Shown here: one piece after another, positions 7,612 through 16,408 of the stretch
Layout: the number at the start of each line of letters is the position of its first letter
Position numbering within the stretch: position 1 is the stretch's first letter
Assembly: GCA_003427395.1 (NCBI GenBank)
Contig: BFEA01000490.1
Coordinates: forward strand, 327,633-357,302
Length of the DNA stretch: 29,670 nucleotides
Direction of reading: 5' to 3'
Source: Chara braunii
Taxonomy: Eukaryota > Streptophyta > Charophyceae > Charales > Characeae
Position numbers and translations under genes: made by a program
Notes under the pieces: generated by a model
Told to the model about the DNA's origin: nothing
The model's input: only the letters and a program-made list of their open reading frames with translations
The model's database searches: none

Positions 7612-8300
7612 CACGCAGAGTCCAGTGCCCGAACAGAAAACTCCCGGCTAAAAGTTCGAACTGGGTTGCCTTTAAGTGCTGAAACAAAAAAAACTTTCAA
7701 AAGAAAGTAACACCTTTTCGCGCTTGTGTGCGACCACAGGCTGAATCTCAAGCTTGGCCACCCGCTAGGTGTGGATACCGAATTTCGAAAGGAGGAAAAA
7801 CTCGTTCGAACGCCTACGTGCCCCTTCTCGTGCGGACACGGCGCTTAGAAAAGGAAAGAGAAAATTCTTCCCGCACCCGCGAAAAGACGGCGAGCTTGGC
7901 ACGAGTGCCGATTCTCGAACTTAGTCACTATCCAAGTGCAAAACACGGGAAGCAAAGGGAGTAAAACTCCTTAGATCTCTGGCAAACTGAATCTCGAGCC
8001 GGGTCGCTCACTGATTGCGGATAGACGGAAAAAGAAGCAAAGAAAGCCGAATTTCGCCCTTAGCCACCAGCGGAGTACGGACTCAGTACTTGAAAGGAGC
8101 TCTTTCGCTGATGGCGGCGCACTTTCGAGCGTCGCCTCGGACACTCAGACGGCAGCCGACTTCATGAGGATGCGGAACTTCGAGCTTGGTCCCTCGCCGA
8201 GACGCGGAGACGGAACCTCCGATGGCCGCACCCGAGCCCTGTTAGCTAGCTTGTGAAGGGCAGCTCACATCTCCTGCAGCCTGCGGTGTCGGTCGCCCGC
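7612..8300. repeat. Degenerate continuation of the 112-bp array, no gene
   Basis: Words from the tandem unit (CGAACTTAG-type, AGAAAAGGAAAG-type, AGCTTGG-type, GAATCTCGAGC) recur at irregular spacing to about 8220. The sequence then grades into GC-rich DNA. This looks like an older, eroded flank of the same array. No protein or RNA gene is seen. Confidence 0.35.
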
Positions 8301-8990
8301 AGCTTCTAACACCTTCTCTTCCCTCTCTCACCCGACCTTTCTCTCTTCCCCGGTCCTTCTCTCTCTCCCCCCCCATCTCTGACCGCCGAACCGCTCCCGA
8401 GGTTCGCTCGAACGACCCCGCCTCGACGCGGTTTTCGTGCTGCCGCCTCCCTCCTCAGAGATGCCTCGTACGTAATCTCGCCTCGCGTTCTCTCAAGCCA
8501 AAGTGGATTCTCCCGCACGCGAGCCCGTTGCGCGTCTTCGAGCTCCGACGCCGGATACCTCCGCGCACAGCCACCCCTTCGTGGCGCCCTCTCTGCGGAG
8601 CTGGCCTTTCCTGCCGACAACTTCGTGCACGGAGAGGCAGAGCGTGCTACTCCCCGCGCCCCCTTCGGCCGAGACCTCGCGCTCTAGCGCCCCGTACGAG
8701 GTGGCCACGACGGACGCTACGCTAAACGAGAGAGCGCGACCTTGCCCCGCAAACCGGTTTCTTGCTTGTTCTCCCTCCCCCTTTCCCTCCAGCCGTCTCG
8801 GTCGCTGAAAGCCTTTCCCTTCTTCCCGGGCGAACGACCCGTCTCTCACTCCGGCTCTCCTATACCGAGCGAGCCAGGCTCCCCTCGTCCGTCCTCTCAC
8901 AACCCGCACGTTCCGGATGGCTCTCGCACAGTGCGTAGGGAAGATCACTCTACCCTGTCTTCCCTCGTACGCCCCTCCCCTCTCCCCCTT
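8301..8990. other. GC-rich, pyrimidine-biased stretch without a supported gene
   Basis: Plus-strand CT runs near 8310-8390 and GC-rich sequence to 8990 give several overlapping open frames on both strands. They are rich in Pro, Ser, Arg and Ala, as expected from composition. No start context, domain or paralogue supports any of them. Confidence 0.35.
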
Positions 8991-9170
8991 TCTCTCTTCC
9001 TCCCTCTCTCTCTCTCCCGCTCTTCAACGCCCCAAGCCTTCCAGCCGAGCGTTCTCTCGTGTGCCTGTGCGGATCGTGCATCTCTTTTCCTCCCTCTCTC
9101 TCTCTCCCGCTCTTCAACGCCCCAATCCTTCCAGCTGAGCGTTCTCTCGTGCGCCTGCGCGGATCATGCG
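8991..9170. repeat. Two-copy tandem duplication, exact 90-bp period
   Basis: Copy 1 is 8991-9080 and copy 2 is 9081-9170. They are identical over long blocks (TCCCTCTCTCTCTCTCCCGC, CTTCAACGCCCCAA) and differ at only about nine positions, mostly transitions. The period is 30 codons, so open frames through it on both strands show a 30-residue repeat. The CT-rich core suggests slippage rather than selection on protein. Confidence 0.85.
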
Positions 9171-10320
9171 TCTCTACCGAGCGCGAAGAGTCCCTCGCCA
9201 AAAAAAACTCCCCGTGCACGCCTGTCTCTTTTTGTCCTTCCCTTCCTTTATACTTCCCTGTCACCTTCCTACGATCCTCACCTTCCCTTGCTCCTACCAA
9301 TCCTCTGTCTTCCCGTCTGACTCTCCTGGCTTCCCTCGAAACCTTCGTCTTCCTGCCATTCTTCATCAAATTTTTGGAAAATTTTTGTTCCATTCCCTCT
9401 CGCCTTCGAGCATTCTTTTTCTTACCCGACTGTCTGCGAGCTTCCCCACTTCCGACTGCCACTGCCTTTGACACGGGAGCGTCTTATAGACCAGACAACT
9501 CCTTACCCGGACTCGCTTCTGGTTCGGGTTCATCCCTTTTTGTGCCCTGTCACAGGGATGATAACGCGCGTCCTCTCCCTGAGCCTGCCAAGAAAACATA
9601 TAGAGCCGATCTTGCTTCTCCGCCACTGTCCAATCCTCGACCTCTATGCGCCACGCTTGTTTCCCCGTCCGCCCCTACTTGCAGCAGTCTTGGATCCTGC
9701 ACCTCGCAAATGGTTATCAAGAAGAGAGGGCGCGCTCTCCCCTTCGAAAAAACAGTTAACTTGGTATCCCGACTCTTTATCTTCCTCGGCCCCCGCGGCC
9801 CACCCCTTTCTCCATCCGGCTGTAAGCGTGGGGAAACCTCGTCACTCGTTGCTCCCACCCCTTTCCGAGGAGCCCCCACCCGGGGTATTGAGCTTCTTTG
9901 ACGTTCTTCCTCCCGCTATCCCCTATGTCGATCTGGTTTCCTGCCATCATCTCGTTGGGAGGACCTCAGCCCTCGCCTTCGCGCACCCCCCCCNCTTTTT
10001 ACCTCTCTGTNAGTTGGGAAGGGCACTCGTCTTCTTTCCCCAACCATTTCCTCCTGCCCTTCTCATCAGATTTTCGCCTGGCCGATCTGCTCTAGAGATC
10101 TCGCTTTGTTTCCGTGGCCGAGGCCNCTTAATCGGTTCGCAGGTTGGGCGTGNCCCACCTTTNTAGCTTCTTAGCCTCAACCGACTTGACGCCTTANTTC
10201 CCTCTCCATCATTTTTCACAAGCTCTTTTGTAGCGNGGGTCCCCGANCGCTCCCTGAGAAATTTNCGACNGGCTCCCGCGCNCTTCCGCGGCCATNGGTT
10301 CACTCCCCCTTGTGCGGCAG
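9171..10320. other. Pyrimidine-rich stretch with ambiguous bases
   Basis: Bases 9059-9901 form a long plus-strand open frame (TTG start) dominated by Ser, Pro and Leu, best explained by CT bias. From 9990 to 10300 scattered single Ns mark low-quality sequence. No conserved domain, tRNA or rRNA is recognised. Confidence 0.35.
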
Positions 10321-10828
10321 CCCCACCTTTCTAGCCCCGTGTGAGCAGCAGCTCTTCTCAGAACTCAGAGCCAGCTTCTAGATTTGCCATGTGGCCGCCC
10401 CTTCCCGTTGTTGTGGCGGTCTCCGGTGTAGTCGCAGTATCCGAATGACGTCGTTCGTCGTGGCGTTTTACCCAATTTCCTGGGGCCGCAGACCATGCTA
10501 GCAGACTCCGTTATGAACATTCGAAGTGGTCCGGTGGTCATTCGTAATTGGCTGCTTGTTTTGACCTGATCAAGGTTCTTGCCAATGCATATCGCCCGTC
10601 TCGCATTTTTTAGATTTTGATGCCGAAACTTCGTCTTTTTAGGATCAGCACGAGCCCGCTAGCGACCAAGATTCGGACCGTCACTCCGGCCGATCGAAAG
10701 GTTAGTATGAAGGCCCGGGAGCCCGAGGATATCCACAAACATCATACCAACATGCAGACATACGTCAAAACCACGCAAAGCCCAGTAGGTACTGCCATCT
10801 GACTTTCACCCTGCTGATTCAGGGATCG
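10321..10828. other. Unassigned DNA upstream of the U6-like sequence
   Basis: Balanced-composition sequence with one short frame at 10617-10802 (ORF of about 60 codons, internal Lys/Thr/His-rich segment, no recognisable family). No clear promoter element (such as a plant upstream sequence element plus TATA) is visible ahead of the U6-related sequence. Confidence 0.3.
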
Positions 10829-10950
10829 AGCCCAACAACCGGCGACTGGGCTAGCTCCTTTTGTTAGGAGCGGCCCGTCGCAGAGCAAAGTGACACAGTC
10901 AATTTTGGCTGCACGATCTCAGAGATCGCGCGACCGAAATCAGTCGCGCG
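10829..10950 (+). other. Run of four consecutive hairpins leading into U6 sequence
   Basis: Four perfect small inverted repeats follow one another: AGCCCA/TGGGCT (10829-10834, 10847-10852), GCTCC/GGAGC (10854-10858, 10867-10871), CGATCT/AGATCG (10914-10919, 10923-10928) and CGCGCGAC/GTCGCGCG (10927-10934, 10943-10950). The third and fourth overlap by two bases, so they may be alternatives. The last ends one base before the U6 core. A structured RNA or the head of a SINE-like element are both possible. Confidence 0.4.
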
Positions 10951-10999
10951 TAGATTAGCATGGCCCTTGCGCAAGGATGACACGCATACATCGAGAAAT
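10901..10999 (+). pseudogene. U6 snRNA-derived sequence, split by a hairpin
   Basis: Bases 10952-10999 match the 3' part of U6 snRNA: AGATTAGCATGGCCCTTGCG, then CAAGGATGACACGCA, then ATCGAGAAAT. The last block follows the plant-type U6 3' end. U6 is the catalytic RNA of the spliceosome, and this block covers its internal stem-loop. Compared with the known consensus I see one change (CCCC to CCCT). Upstream, 10901-10925 resembles the stretch before and including the ACAGAGA box (AATTTTGG, ACGAT, CAGAGA), but a 26-nt hairpin insert (10926-10951) separates it from AGATTAG. The 5' stem-loop is not recognisable and there is no terminal T-run, so it is called a pseudogene or chimeric retrocopy. Confidence 0.75.
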
Positions 11000-11040
11000 A
11001 ATAATAATAATAAAAATGTTTTCATTACAGGTAAGAACTT

Positions 11041-11135
11041 TTTTTTTTTTTTTTTTTTAAATGTTGTTTTTAGATTTTTTTTTTTTTAAGCCTTGCGTAG
11101 TGCCCGTTCGATTGGAACGAACGCCCACTACAAGG

Positions 11136-11166
<31 letters not shown>

Positions 11167-11458
11167 CTAAGCCAACAAGAAGCACCGCATGACGCCTTTG
11201 AATGCGACTGGGACGTTTCAGCCCTAGTGCCTCTGTCAGCGCCCATGAAACTGGCGTTATTGGAGACAACGTTTTTTTTTTTTTTTTTTTTTTTTTTTGG
11301 ATTTTCATTAGATCTTCTTGTTTTAGATTCATTTTAGATTTTGTTTTTTGTTCTTTCCTTGAAGGATAACGGTTGAGCACCCGTTCGTCTGAAACGAACG
11401 GGTATTAGTAAAAAAAGAAAGAAGAAAATAGGAAAAAAAAAAAAAAAGAGCATGACTG
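11041..11458. repeat. Poly-T/poly-A flanked hairpins, two copies
   Basis: Two similar modules follow each other. In the first, T-runs (11041-11090) are followed by a hairpin (GTAGTG..CGTTCG against CGAACG..CACTAC, about 11098-11132) and a run of about 22 As. In the second, T-run 11273-11298 is followed by ACCCGTTCGT/ACGAACGGGT around 11380-11403 and A-runs to 11454. Each module folds as T-run, hairpin, A-run. This is repeat or mobile-element debris with no coding content. Confidence 0.5.
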
Positions 11459-12136
11459 CGTCCGACTGTCCGATCTCAATCGACTCATTAAGGGGTTGTG
11501 CCCCGACAGCCCATCTACGGATGGGCGAAGGAATCTGTCGCACTAAGCAGCTATATGCGGAAGTGAGTTACGAGGGACTCTCTGCACACACCCTGGGTGG
11601 TTTCCTGGTTGTGAAGGGCGGCGGGTCGTTCCCTAGTGGTCGAACGAACAATTTTTGAGGTGTCGTTCGGGCTCTCTCTCAGAGGGCTTTCACGGCAGCT
11701 CGCTCGACCCAGCAACGACCGTGGCTGTCGGGACCTAGAGGGAGAGGGAGAGAGAGAGGGAGCTCATAAGCCGCGCGCTTGTATTTGGTGCCTATTCGAC
11801 CCAGATACAGGCGCGGGCAAGGGGAGACAACCCCTTTTAGCCTGACTCTAGTTGGACTCTACGAAATGATAAGGGAAACAACTCGTTTTGGAAACCGAGA
11901 TGCCCCTGCATAGGAAAACGAGGGGTTAGGGAAAAGAAAAGGGAAGAAAGAATAAGAAGTAAGGAAGGATAAAATAAGTAACGGCTACGTACGTGGCTGC
12001 GGGTTCAGAATAGATACAGGGGATAGGAAGAAGAAGAGGGGAGGAAAAAGAGAAAAAGGGGGAACGGCCGCGAATATGGTCGAGGCCGTAAAACAGGTGC
12101 AGCCCTTAGAAGGTTCTAGGGGCTGATGGGACTGTG
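11459..12136. other. Unassigned DNA with GA-rich tract
   Basis: One 68-codon plus-strand frame (ATG 11452 to 11658) has no recognisable domain. A GA microsatellite lies at about 11738-11761, and an A/G-rich stretch at 11870-12060. No RNA or protein gene is supported. Confidence 0.35.
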
Positions 12137-12154
12137 CCTGTTCATTTGAACAGG
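12137..12154. other. Perfect 7-bp-arm hairpin
   Basis: CCTGTTC and GAACAGG flank a 4-nt loop, about 215 bp upstream of a TATA motif. It might be a regulatory palindrome, but the evidence is structural only. Confidence 0.3.
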
Positions 12155-12367
12155 CAGTCCTGAAATGGCTGAGATAGTCATTTCCAAAAGAACCTGTCCT
12201 GGGAAAACGGCCAGGTACTCTTGGAAAGTGATGACCCTGGTCCCCCCCCCCTAGGGGGAAACCAAGGCATAGAGCTTCTGGCCATTGATTTAGATCAAGG
12301 GTCAGGAGCACTAACGAAATTTTGCCTGGTTGTGGGCAAGGCAGCTGCCCACATGCCTTCGGCCAGC

Positions 12368-12374
12368 TATAAAA
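12368..12374 (+). promoter_or_regulatory. Candidate TATA box
   Basis: TATAAAA preceded by GGCCAGC and followed by GTCAGC. Spacing would place a start site near 12400. No convincing open frame follows on the plus strand, while a 254-codon frame of biased composition lies opposite (12749 to 11985). It could serve an RNA gene or the long terminal repeat of an element. Confidence 0.3.
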
Positions 12375-13209
12375 GTCAGCTTGCCACCCAGCAGCCGCAC
12401 ACTTGTGGCAGTGTTGTTGGGGCATTCTACTTGAGTAGATGTTGGCTGGTTGGCTGCTGAAGTAGTGAGGCGAAGTGTTGGAGGTCTGCAGAAGCACTTG
12501 GAGGAGGAGAGAGGTAGCCATAGCTAAAGGATGGGAGCTTCTTACCCCACCTTTGTGCTTGTGCTGCAGGCTTGTGCGGGAGTTGTAGCAGTGAGGCTGC
12601 GGCAGGATTGGACCGTGCGGCGAGAGGCCACGACGGGGGGTTGCTGTTGACGGTCCGCACGATGAAAGTTGAGTAGGAAGGCCGCGCCGCAGTAATTTTG
12701 GGAGGGCACAATGGGTTTTTACGGCGGTCGTTACGGGGGCGTGGCACATTCGACAACATTTTAAGGGGAGGTGCTGCCGAAATTGCGCAACGCAGTTGGT
12801 GAATTTACCGATGGTATATTGGGATTACTGCGCTTAATTTTTACGGCACAGTATTTGGTGGAATGGTTGTTTTTTGTGATGGCACTACGACATTGAGGTT
12901 AAAGGTGTTTTCTTTGTGTCTGGATAAGCGCCTCGATCAAAGATTTTGGGGAGATCCTCTGGTGGTGCGGCAAATGGCGTGGAGATACTTGGGACCCAAA
13001 TTGGGACTAAGGGAGTTGGGGATTGAGACAGGGGCCAAGTGCTAGTGAATACCCTATGTTTAGACTTGGTAATTGGTAGAGGTTGGATTGGTGATTGAGG
13101 TGGCGTTATTCTTAGTGGGCAAGGTGTTGCTGGGACTGTAGTGGGACCACGTGGGACTTGAAGGTGAGAGCAACCCTCCTCGAGGGCTGTCTCGCACCAG
13201 TCCTAGTGA
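12375..13209. other. Unassigned region, no gene supported
   Basis: Balanced-composition DNA. The minus-strand frame 11985-12749 (ATG 12749, 254 codons) is long, but it is rich in Pro, Ser, His and Gln and no domain or paralogue is recognised. A 60-codon plus frame starts near 12863. I would not annotate either as a gene without expression evidence. Confidence 0.3.
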
Positions 13210-13287
13210 GTGTCACCTGTGTCAGTGGTGACACCTGAAGGAAAGCGCGGACTGTCTTTTGTAAACGGTCACAACTTTAGAGTTGTG
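13210..13287. other. Two neighbouring perfect hairpins
   Basis: GTGTCACC (13210-13217) pairs with GGTGACAC (13227-13234), and CACAACT (13270-13276) pairs with AGTTGTG (13281-13287). They are 35 bp apart. They may mark a structured transcript or repeat. No matching RNA family is recognised. Confidence 0.35.
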
Positions 13288-14509
13288 TAGCCGATCTTTT
13301 TGAAGAATTTACTTGGCTTTCTTGAGTAAGCCGTTTTCAACTTCACTCAATGTCGGTTGTGACTCAGTTCCCTTTGCACATCTGTGTGAACCCACACTTT
13401 GCATGACCTTGCTTTGGATTCAGCGAACGGTAGAGTAAACGTGTGTGAGACGTCATGCATGTGAAAGGGGGCTGACTATGGTTGGGACATGGATGGTTTT
13501 TGGGTTGTTTTTTTTGTTGTTGTGCAGGTAGGTAAAGGAATATGTGTGAGAAGCGATTGGCATTGTGCTTGCTCAAGAAATGATGGAAATGTTTATCATT
13601 TTTCAACTCCTTACCTGTCTGCATGTCAGAAAAATGACGTAGTGAAAAAAAGGAGTTGACGGGTGCTGGAAGAAAAATGAAGTTCGTGAAAGATAAAGAT
13701 GAAGATAGAGAAATAATTTAGTATCCACCCCAAGGATCATTCTGTTTTATCCCGAATGACCATCTTCGTTGCTTTAGGAGCCGACCCTGTTAGTGGACCA
13801 TTCTACGGGGGAATACTATGTTGTATTGTTGTGGAGCCATCCCAACTTTTGAGACATGAACAAAGTGTTCGGGCGAGGAGAAGGGGCATTCCAGTCCACT
13901 TCCTAGAGGGTAGGTTGTCCCGTAGCAAAGGGGTAATCATTTTTCTCATGGTTTCCAATGGGGGAAGACTTTATTGAACACTTTTTTTTGTTGGTCATCT
14001 TAGGCATCACCAACGTATCGGTAAATAGTGTCAAAAGAAGCCCCGTTCATGTTTCAAATAGTGTCAAAGGAGTGCAAGTAGGCACTACCTTCGCAGTAGG
14101 ACCGTGACACAAGAAGCACGGTACAGGGAGAAAATGAGAATTGAGTACAGGAATTGGTATATATAAATTTATTTTGAAAAAGTCATTACTGTATCGTTCA
14201 GATGTCCATAGGAGCAGTGATCCTTCGATTATTCAGCACGCGCGAGGCGACGATAGATTGGATAGCAGTGCCGACACGATCACGTGCCGGTATAATACGA
14301 AAATGACATTTGGTTTATAATCCGCATGAAGTTTTTTCGGAACGGGATGAGCCGCGGTTTTGAGATGGAAGCGTGAGGAACCCGCCGCGGAGTTATATTT
14401 TCTTGATAGAGCATGAACAACATATTGTGCGATATGAATTTGCGCCTCCGAATCCATCACGAGATTAAGGAGACATGAACCTCGTCATAGTTCATAAAAC
14501 GAATCTAGT
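13288..14509. other. Mostly unassigned; two small candidate frames
   Basis: A 73-codon plus-strand frame runs from ATG 13756 to TGA 13975-13977 (contains GADPVSGPFYGGILCC and a basic RARRRG stretch). A minus-strand frame of about 74 codons runs from ATG 14457 to 14233 and diverges from the gene at 14730. Neither resembles a known family. A short duplication AAATAGTGTCAAA occurs at about 14021 and 14057. Confidence 0.25.
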
Positions 14510-14516
14510 TATAAAA
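14510..14516 (+). promoter_or_regulatory. Candidate TATA box upstream of the 14730 gene
   Basis: TATAAAA in the context AGTTATAAAAGACATTCC, about 215 bp before the first ATG of the plus-strand gene. The distance would imply a long 5' leader, which is plausible in a eukaryote. Confidence 0.35.
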
Positions 14517-14650
14517 GACATTCCTAAGGTTAGAGCAATGTTTCTCTATACTGTGTTATGGCTTAATGATCAGCAAGGTCCATTCAGTCTTCTTCATTAG
14601 GTGTGGCGGGTCCGAGCGGATAAATTTAGCATCTTTCGCTCTAAACGTTT

Positions 14651-14673
14651 TGACGTCATCGCATTCGATGACG
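14651..14673. promoter_or_regulatory. TGACGTCA element inside a hairpin
   Basis: The palindrome TGACGTCA (14651-14658), a classic bZIP/CRE-type site, overlaps a perfect 8-bp inverted repeat CGTCATCG/CGATGACG (14654-14661, 14666-14673) with loop CATT. It lies 57 bp before the ATG at 14730, so it would fall in the leader or proximal promoter. Confidence 0.35.
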
Positions 14674-14729
14674 AGGCTTGCAAGATTTGAGAACGTTTCT
14701 TTTAACTGGTGATTCTTTCGGGTGTGCAA

Positions 14730-15254
14730 ATGACTAGCGGACGGCGGGATCTTACTTATTGCAGATATGTACTAGTTCGCGACACTCTGGATGAGGAGCT
14801 GATTAGGCGTGCGGAACGACTTTTATTTGCACAGGATGGTGTGCCCACTCATTGGGTTGGGTTTGTTGGATTGCTCAGAGATGGGCAAGGATTTTTTTTC
14901 GACTCACGCGTGGATGTCCGTGCTAACGTGGCCCGACTTCCGAAAGAATTTCATGGGTATACATTATATTTTCATCGCGCGAGTAACCTGCAATGCCTTT
15001 TTCGGGTCATTATGAGCGTTAAAAATTACCCTGTCTGGGGGGAGCGCTACAGCGTCATCCGAATTAAGGTCACCACGACTAGGCACCTCTTTCGGATGCG
15101 TCAACCGTTTCGCGCCATAGTGTGGAAGTTGGCCTCGTGGATGGCTTCCCTCTATGGTACACGAATGGTTCGGGTCAAGCGGGGCGGACGCATTATCGCC
15201 TTAACTTTTGACGGCGAGAAGTTTGCACGACTCAACCGGATTGAGGCTTTATGA
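14730..15254 (+). CDS. Unrecognised protein (174 aa)
   Basis: Open from ATG 14730 (an upstream GTG at 14709 is in frame but unlikely in a eukaryote) to TGA 15252-15254. The protein is basic, with mixed strand/helix character: a Leu/Arg/Glu helix (DEELIRRAERLLFAQDG), an aromatic middle (THWVGFVGLL, GFFFDSRVDV, GYTLYFHRAS), YSVIRIKVTTTRHLFRM, FRAIVWKLASWMASLYG, and a basic end VRVKRGGRIIAL then FDGEKFARL. No signal peptide or clear membrane helix is seen. The even, non-repetitive composition over 174 codons favours a real gene. It has a candidate TATA box and bZIP site upstream. I recognise no family. It could be a host orphan, a virus-derived gene or a transposon protein. Confidence 0.45.
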   Translation: MTSGRRDLTYCRYVLVRDTLDEELIRRAERLLFAQDGVPTHWVGFVGLLRDGQGFFFDSRVDVRANVARLPKEFHGYTLYFHRASNLQCLFRVIMSVKNYPVWGERYSVIRIKVTTTRHLFRMRQPFRAIVWKLASWMASLYGTRMVRVKRGGRIIALTFDGEKFARLNRIEAL

Positions 15255-15812
15255 GTCAGGTGCCGAGTTGAGTTGTCCTTATGATAGAGTCACGTTTACA
15301 TGACTCTGCGAGGGTAATAAAAAATAATAATAATAATAAAAATCGTAGATAAAACCAACCAGATGGATAGTATCCAGATTGCCCCGATGATTGCACTATC
15401 ATGCTTACGCATTGAGGGGTAATCACATGCATGAAAACATATGCTGGAAGTAAGTTGGGGGTGATATAGGAGCTGTAGTCGAACCGAGAGTTCAAACTTA
15501 AGCCAGAAACCAGATCATTTGTTGATCTGCATGGTAGCAGTGGAATTTACTTGCAGGATGTACTCGTTGGCAAGTTTTGAGTAGGCATGATGCTAGGATG
15601 ATCTTTCTTAATCTCTTATTCAATAGTAGTCTTCTGACTTGGAAACGGCAATATAAAAGTTTTTTTTCAGTCATACAGATTGAGAAGAATAACTTTGGCA
15701 AACCAGCTCATCAAGTCAAAAACCTGATCTCGGATAATTTTGATATAAGGTATATGATTTTTTTCTTTTTTTTCAAAAGATTGTCAAGGGACTAGGCTTG
15801 TATTTAAGGGTT
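15255..15812. other. Unassigned DNA with a (TAA)n tract
   Basis: A TAA-rich tract (about 15316-15343) ending TAAAAAT resembles the tail after the U6 sequence at 10999-11017, so both may be tails of retroposed copies. The rest shows only short frames without recognisable features. Confidence 0.35.
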
Positions 15813-16264
15813 TCACGCTTGGTTGAGACCGCCCTAGTTGATCGACGTCCGCTTCGTACTTAGGAGATTAGCGCCCTAAGGAACGGACGACGCTCGGGTT
15901 CACTTGGCGTTAACCAAGCGTTTTCTATACTACAGCGAGTCGAGAAAACGTCCTCGGTTGATCTACCTCTGCGACTGCATGTAAAGTTTTCGCATGTGGG
16001 TCAGTAGCTCGGTCGGGATACGCCCTAAGGGTGGTGACAACCCTTAGGGAAAGCAAGATATGCCCCACGGGAACCTATCCTGTCGTAGGGGACCGCGGGA
16101 TGTACTGCTGGCGCACCCAGCTAGAGCGACGACGGAATGACGTTATCTCGACCGTTTCGGCGGTTCGCAGGGTTATTATGCATCGTTCCCGAGTTGTTTT
16201 GTTTTGTTTTCCTCCTGCGTGATACGGCCAGGAGGGCTCCCGCGCTTTGCAAAAAGGTGGGAGC
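15813..16264. other. Hairpin-dense segment, candidate structured RNA or repeat
   Basis: At least five perfect inverted repeats occur in 450 bp: CTTGG/CCAAG (15903-15907, 15914-15918), CGTTTTCT/AGAAAACG (15919-15926, 15943-15950), CCCTAAGGG/CCCTTAGGG (16023-16031, 16041-16049), GCTGG/CCAGC (about 16108-16122) and GGCTCCC/GGGAGCC (16234-16240, 16258-16264). A nested pair CTTAGG/CCTAAG lies within CGTCCG/CGGACG at 15846-15889. An approximate direct repeat, GTTGATCGACGTCC / GTTGATCTACCTCT, lies at 15837 and 15957. No group I or II intron core, RNase P or tRNA signature is recognised. It is a candidate non-coding RNA or terminal region of a mobile element. Confidence 0.35.
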
Positions 16265-16286
16265 CGATGCGCTCGACAACGTATTA

Positions 16287-16318
16287 TTCGAATAGAACGC
16301 ATATGCGTTATATTCGAA
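16287..16318. repeat. 32-bp near-perfect palindrome, copy 1
   Basis: Sixteen-base arms meet at an ATGCAT-like centre (CGCATATGCG core) with 15 of 16 positions complementary. The ends are TTCGAATA and TATTCGAA. A related palindrome lies 90 bp downstream. Confidence 0.7.
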
Positions 16319-16376
16319 GTGTCATTGTATTCGAAGAAAAGGGTCTAACTTTTCGAAAATCAATTTTTTTGGAAAA

Positions 16377-16408
16377 CTCGAATACAACATATATGCGTTA
16401 TGTTCGAG
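16377..16408. repeat. 32-bp palindrome, copy 2 (diverged)
   Basis: Same length and layout as the palindrome at 16287-16318, with arms CTCGAATACAAC... and ...GTTATGTTCGAG and about 11-12 of 16 positions paired. Downstream, the phrase GAAATCACAAAAAAATGC occurs twice (about 16427 and 16506). This suggests an eroded repeat family around these palindromes. Confidence 0.5.

Noticed and set aside
9059-9901. 280-codon plus-strand open frame
   Set aside because: TTG start, composition dominated by Ser/Pro/Leu from CT-rich DNA, crosses the 90-bp duplication, no domain.
11985-12749. 254-codon minus-strand open frame with ATG
   Set aside because: Length is notable, but the product has biased Pro/Ser/His content, Phe-rich low-complexity C-terminus and no paralogue or domain. 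Kept only as a note in the regional entry.
15999-16075. Box A-like TAGCTCGGTCGG suggesting a tRNA gene
   Set aside because: No box B at the right distance and no acceptor or anticodon stem fold. The nearby stems belong to a different hairpin pattern.
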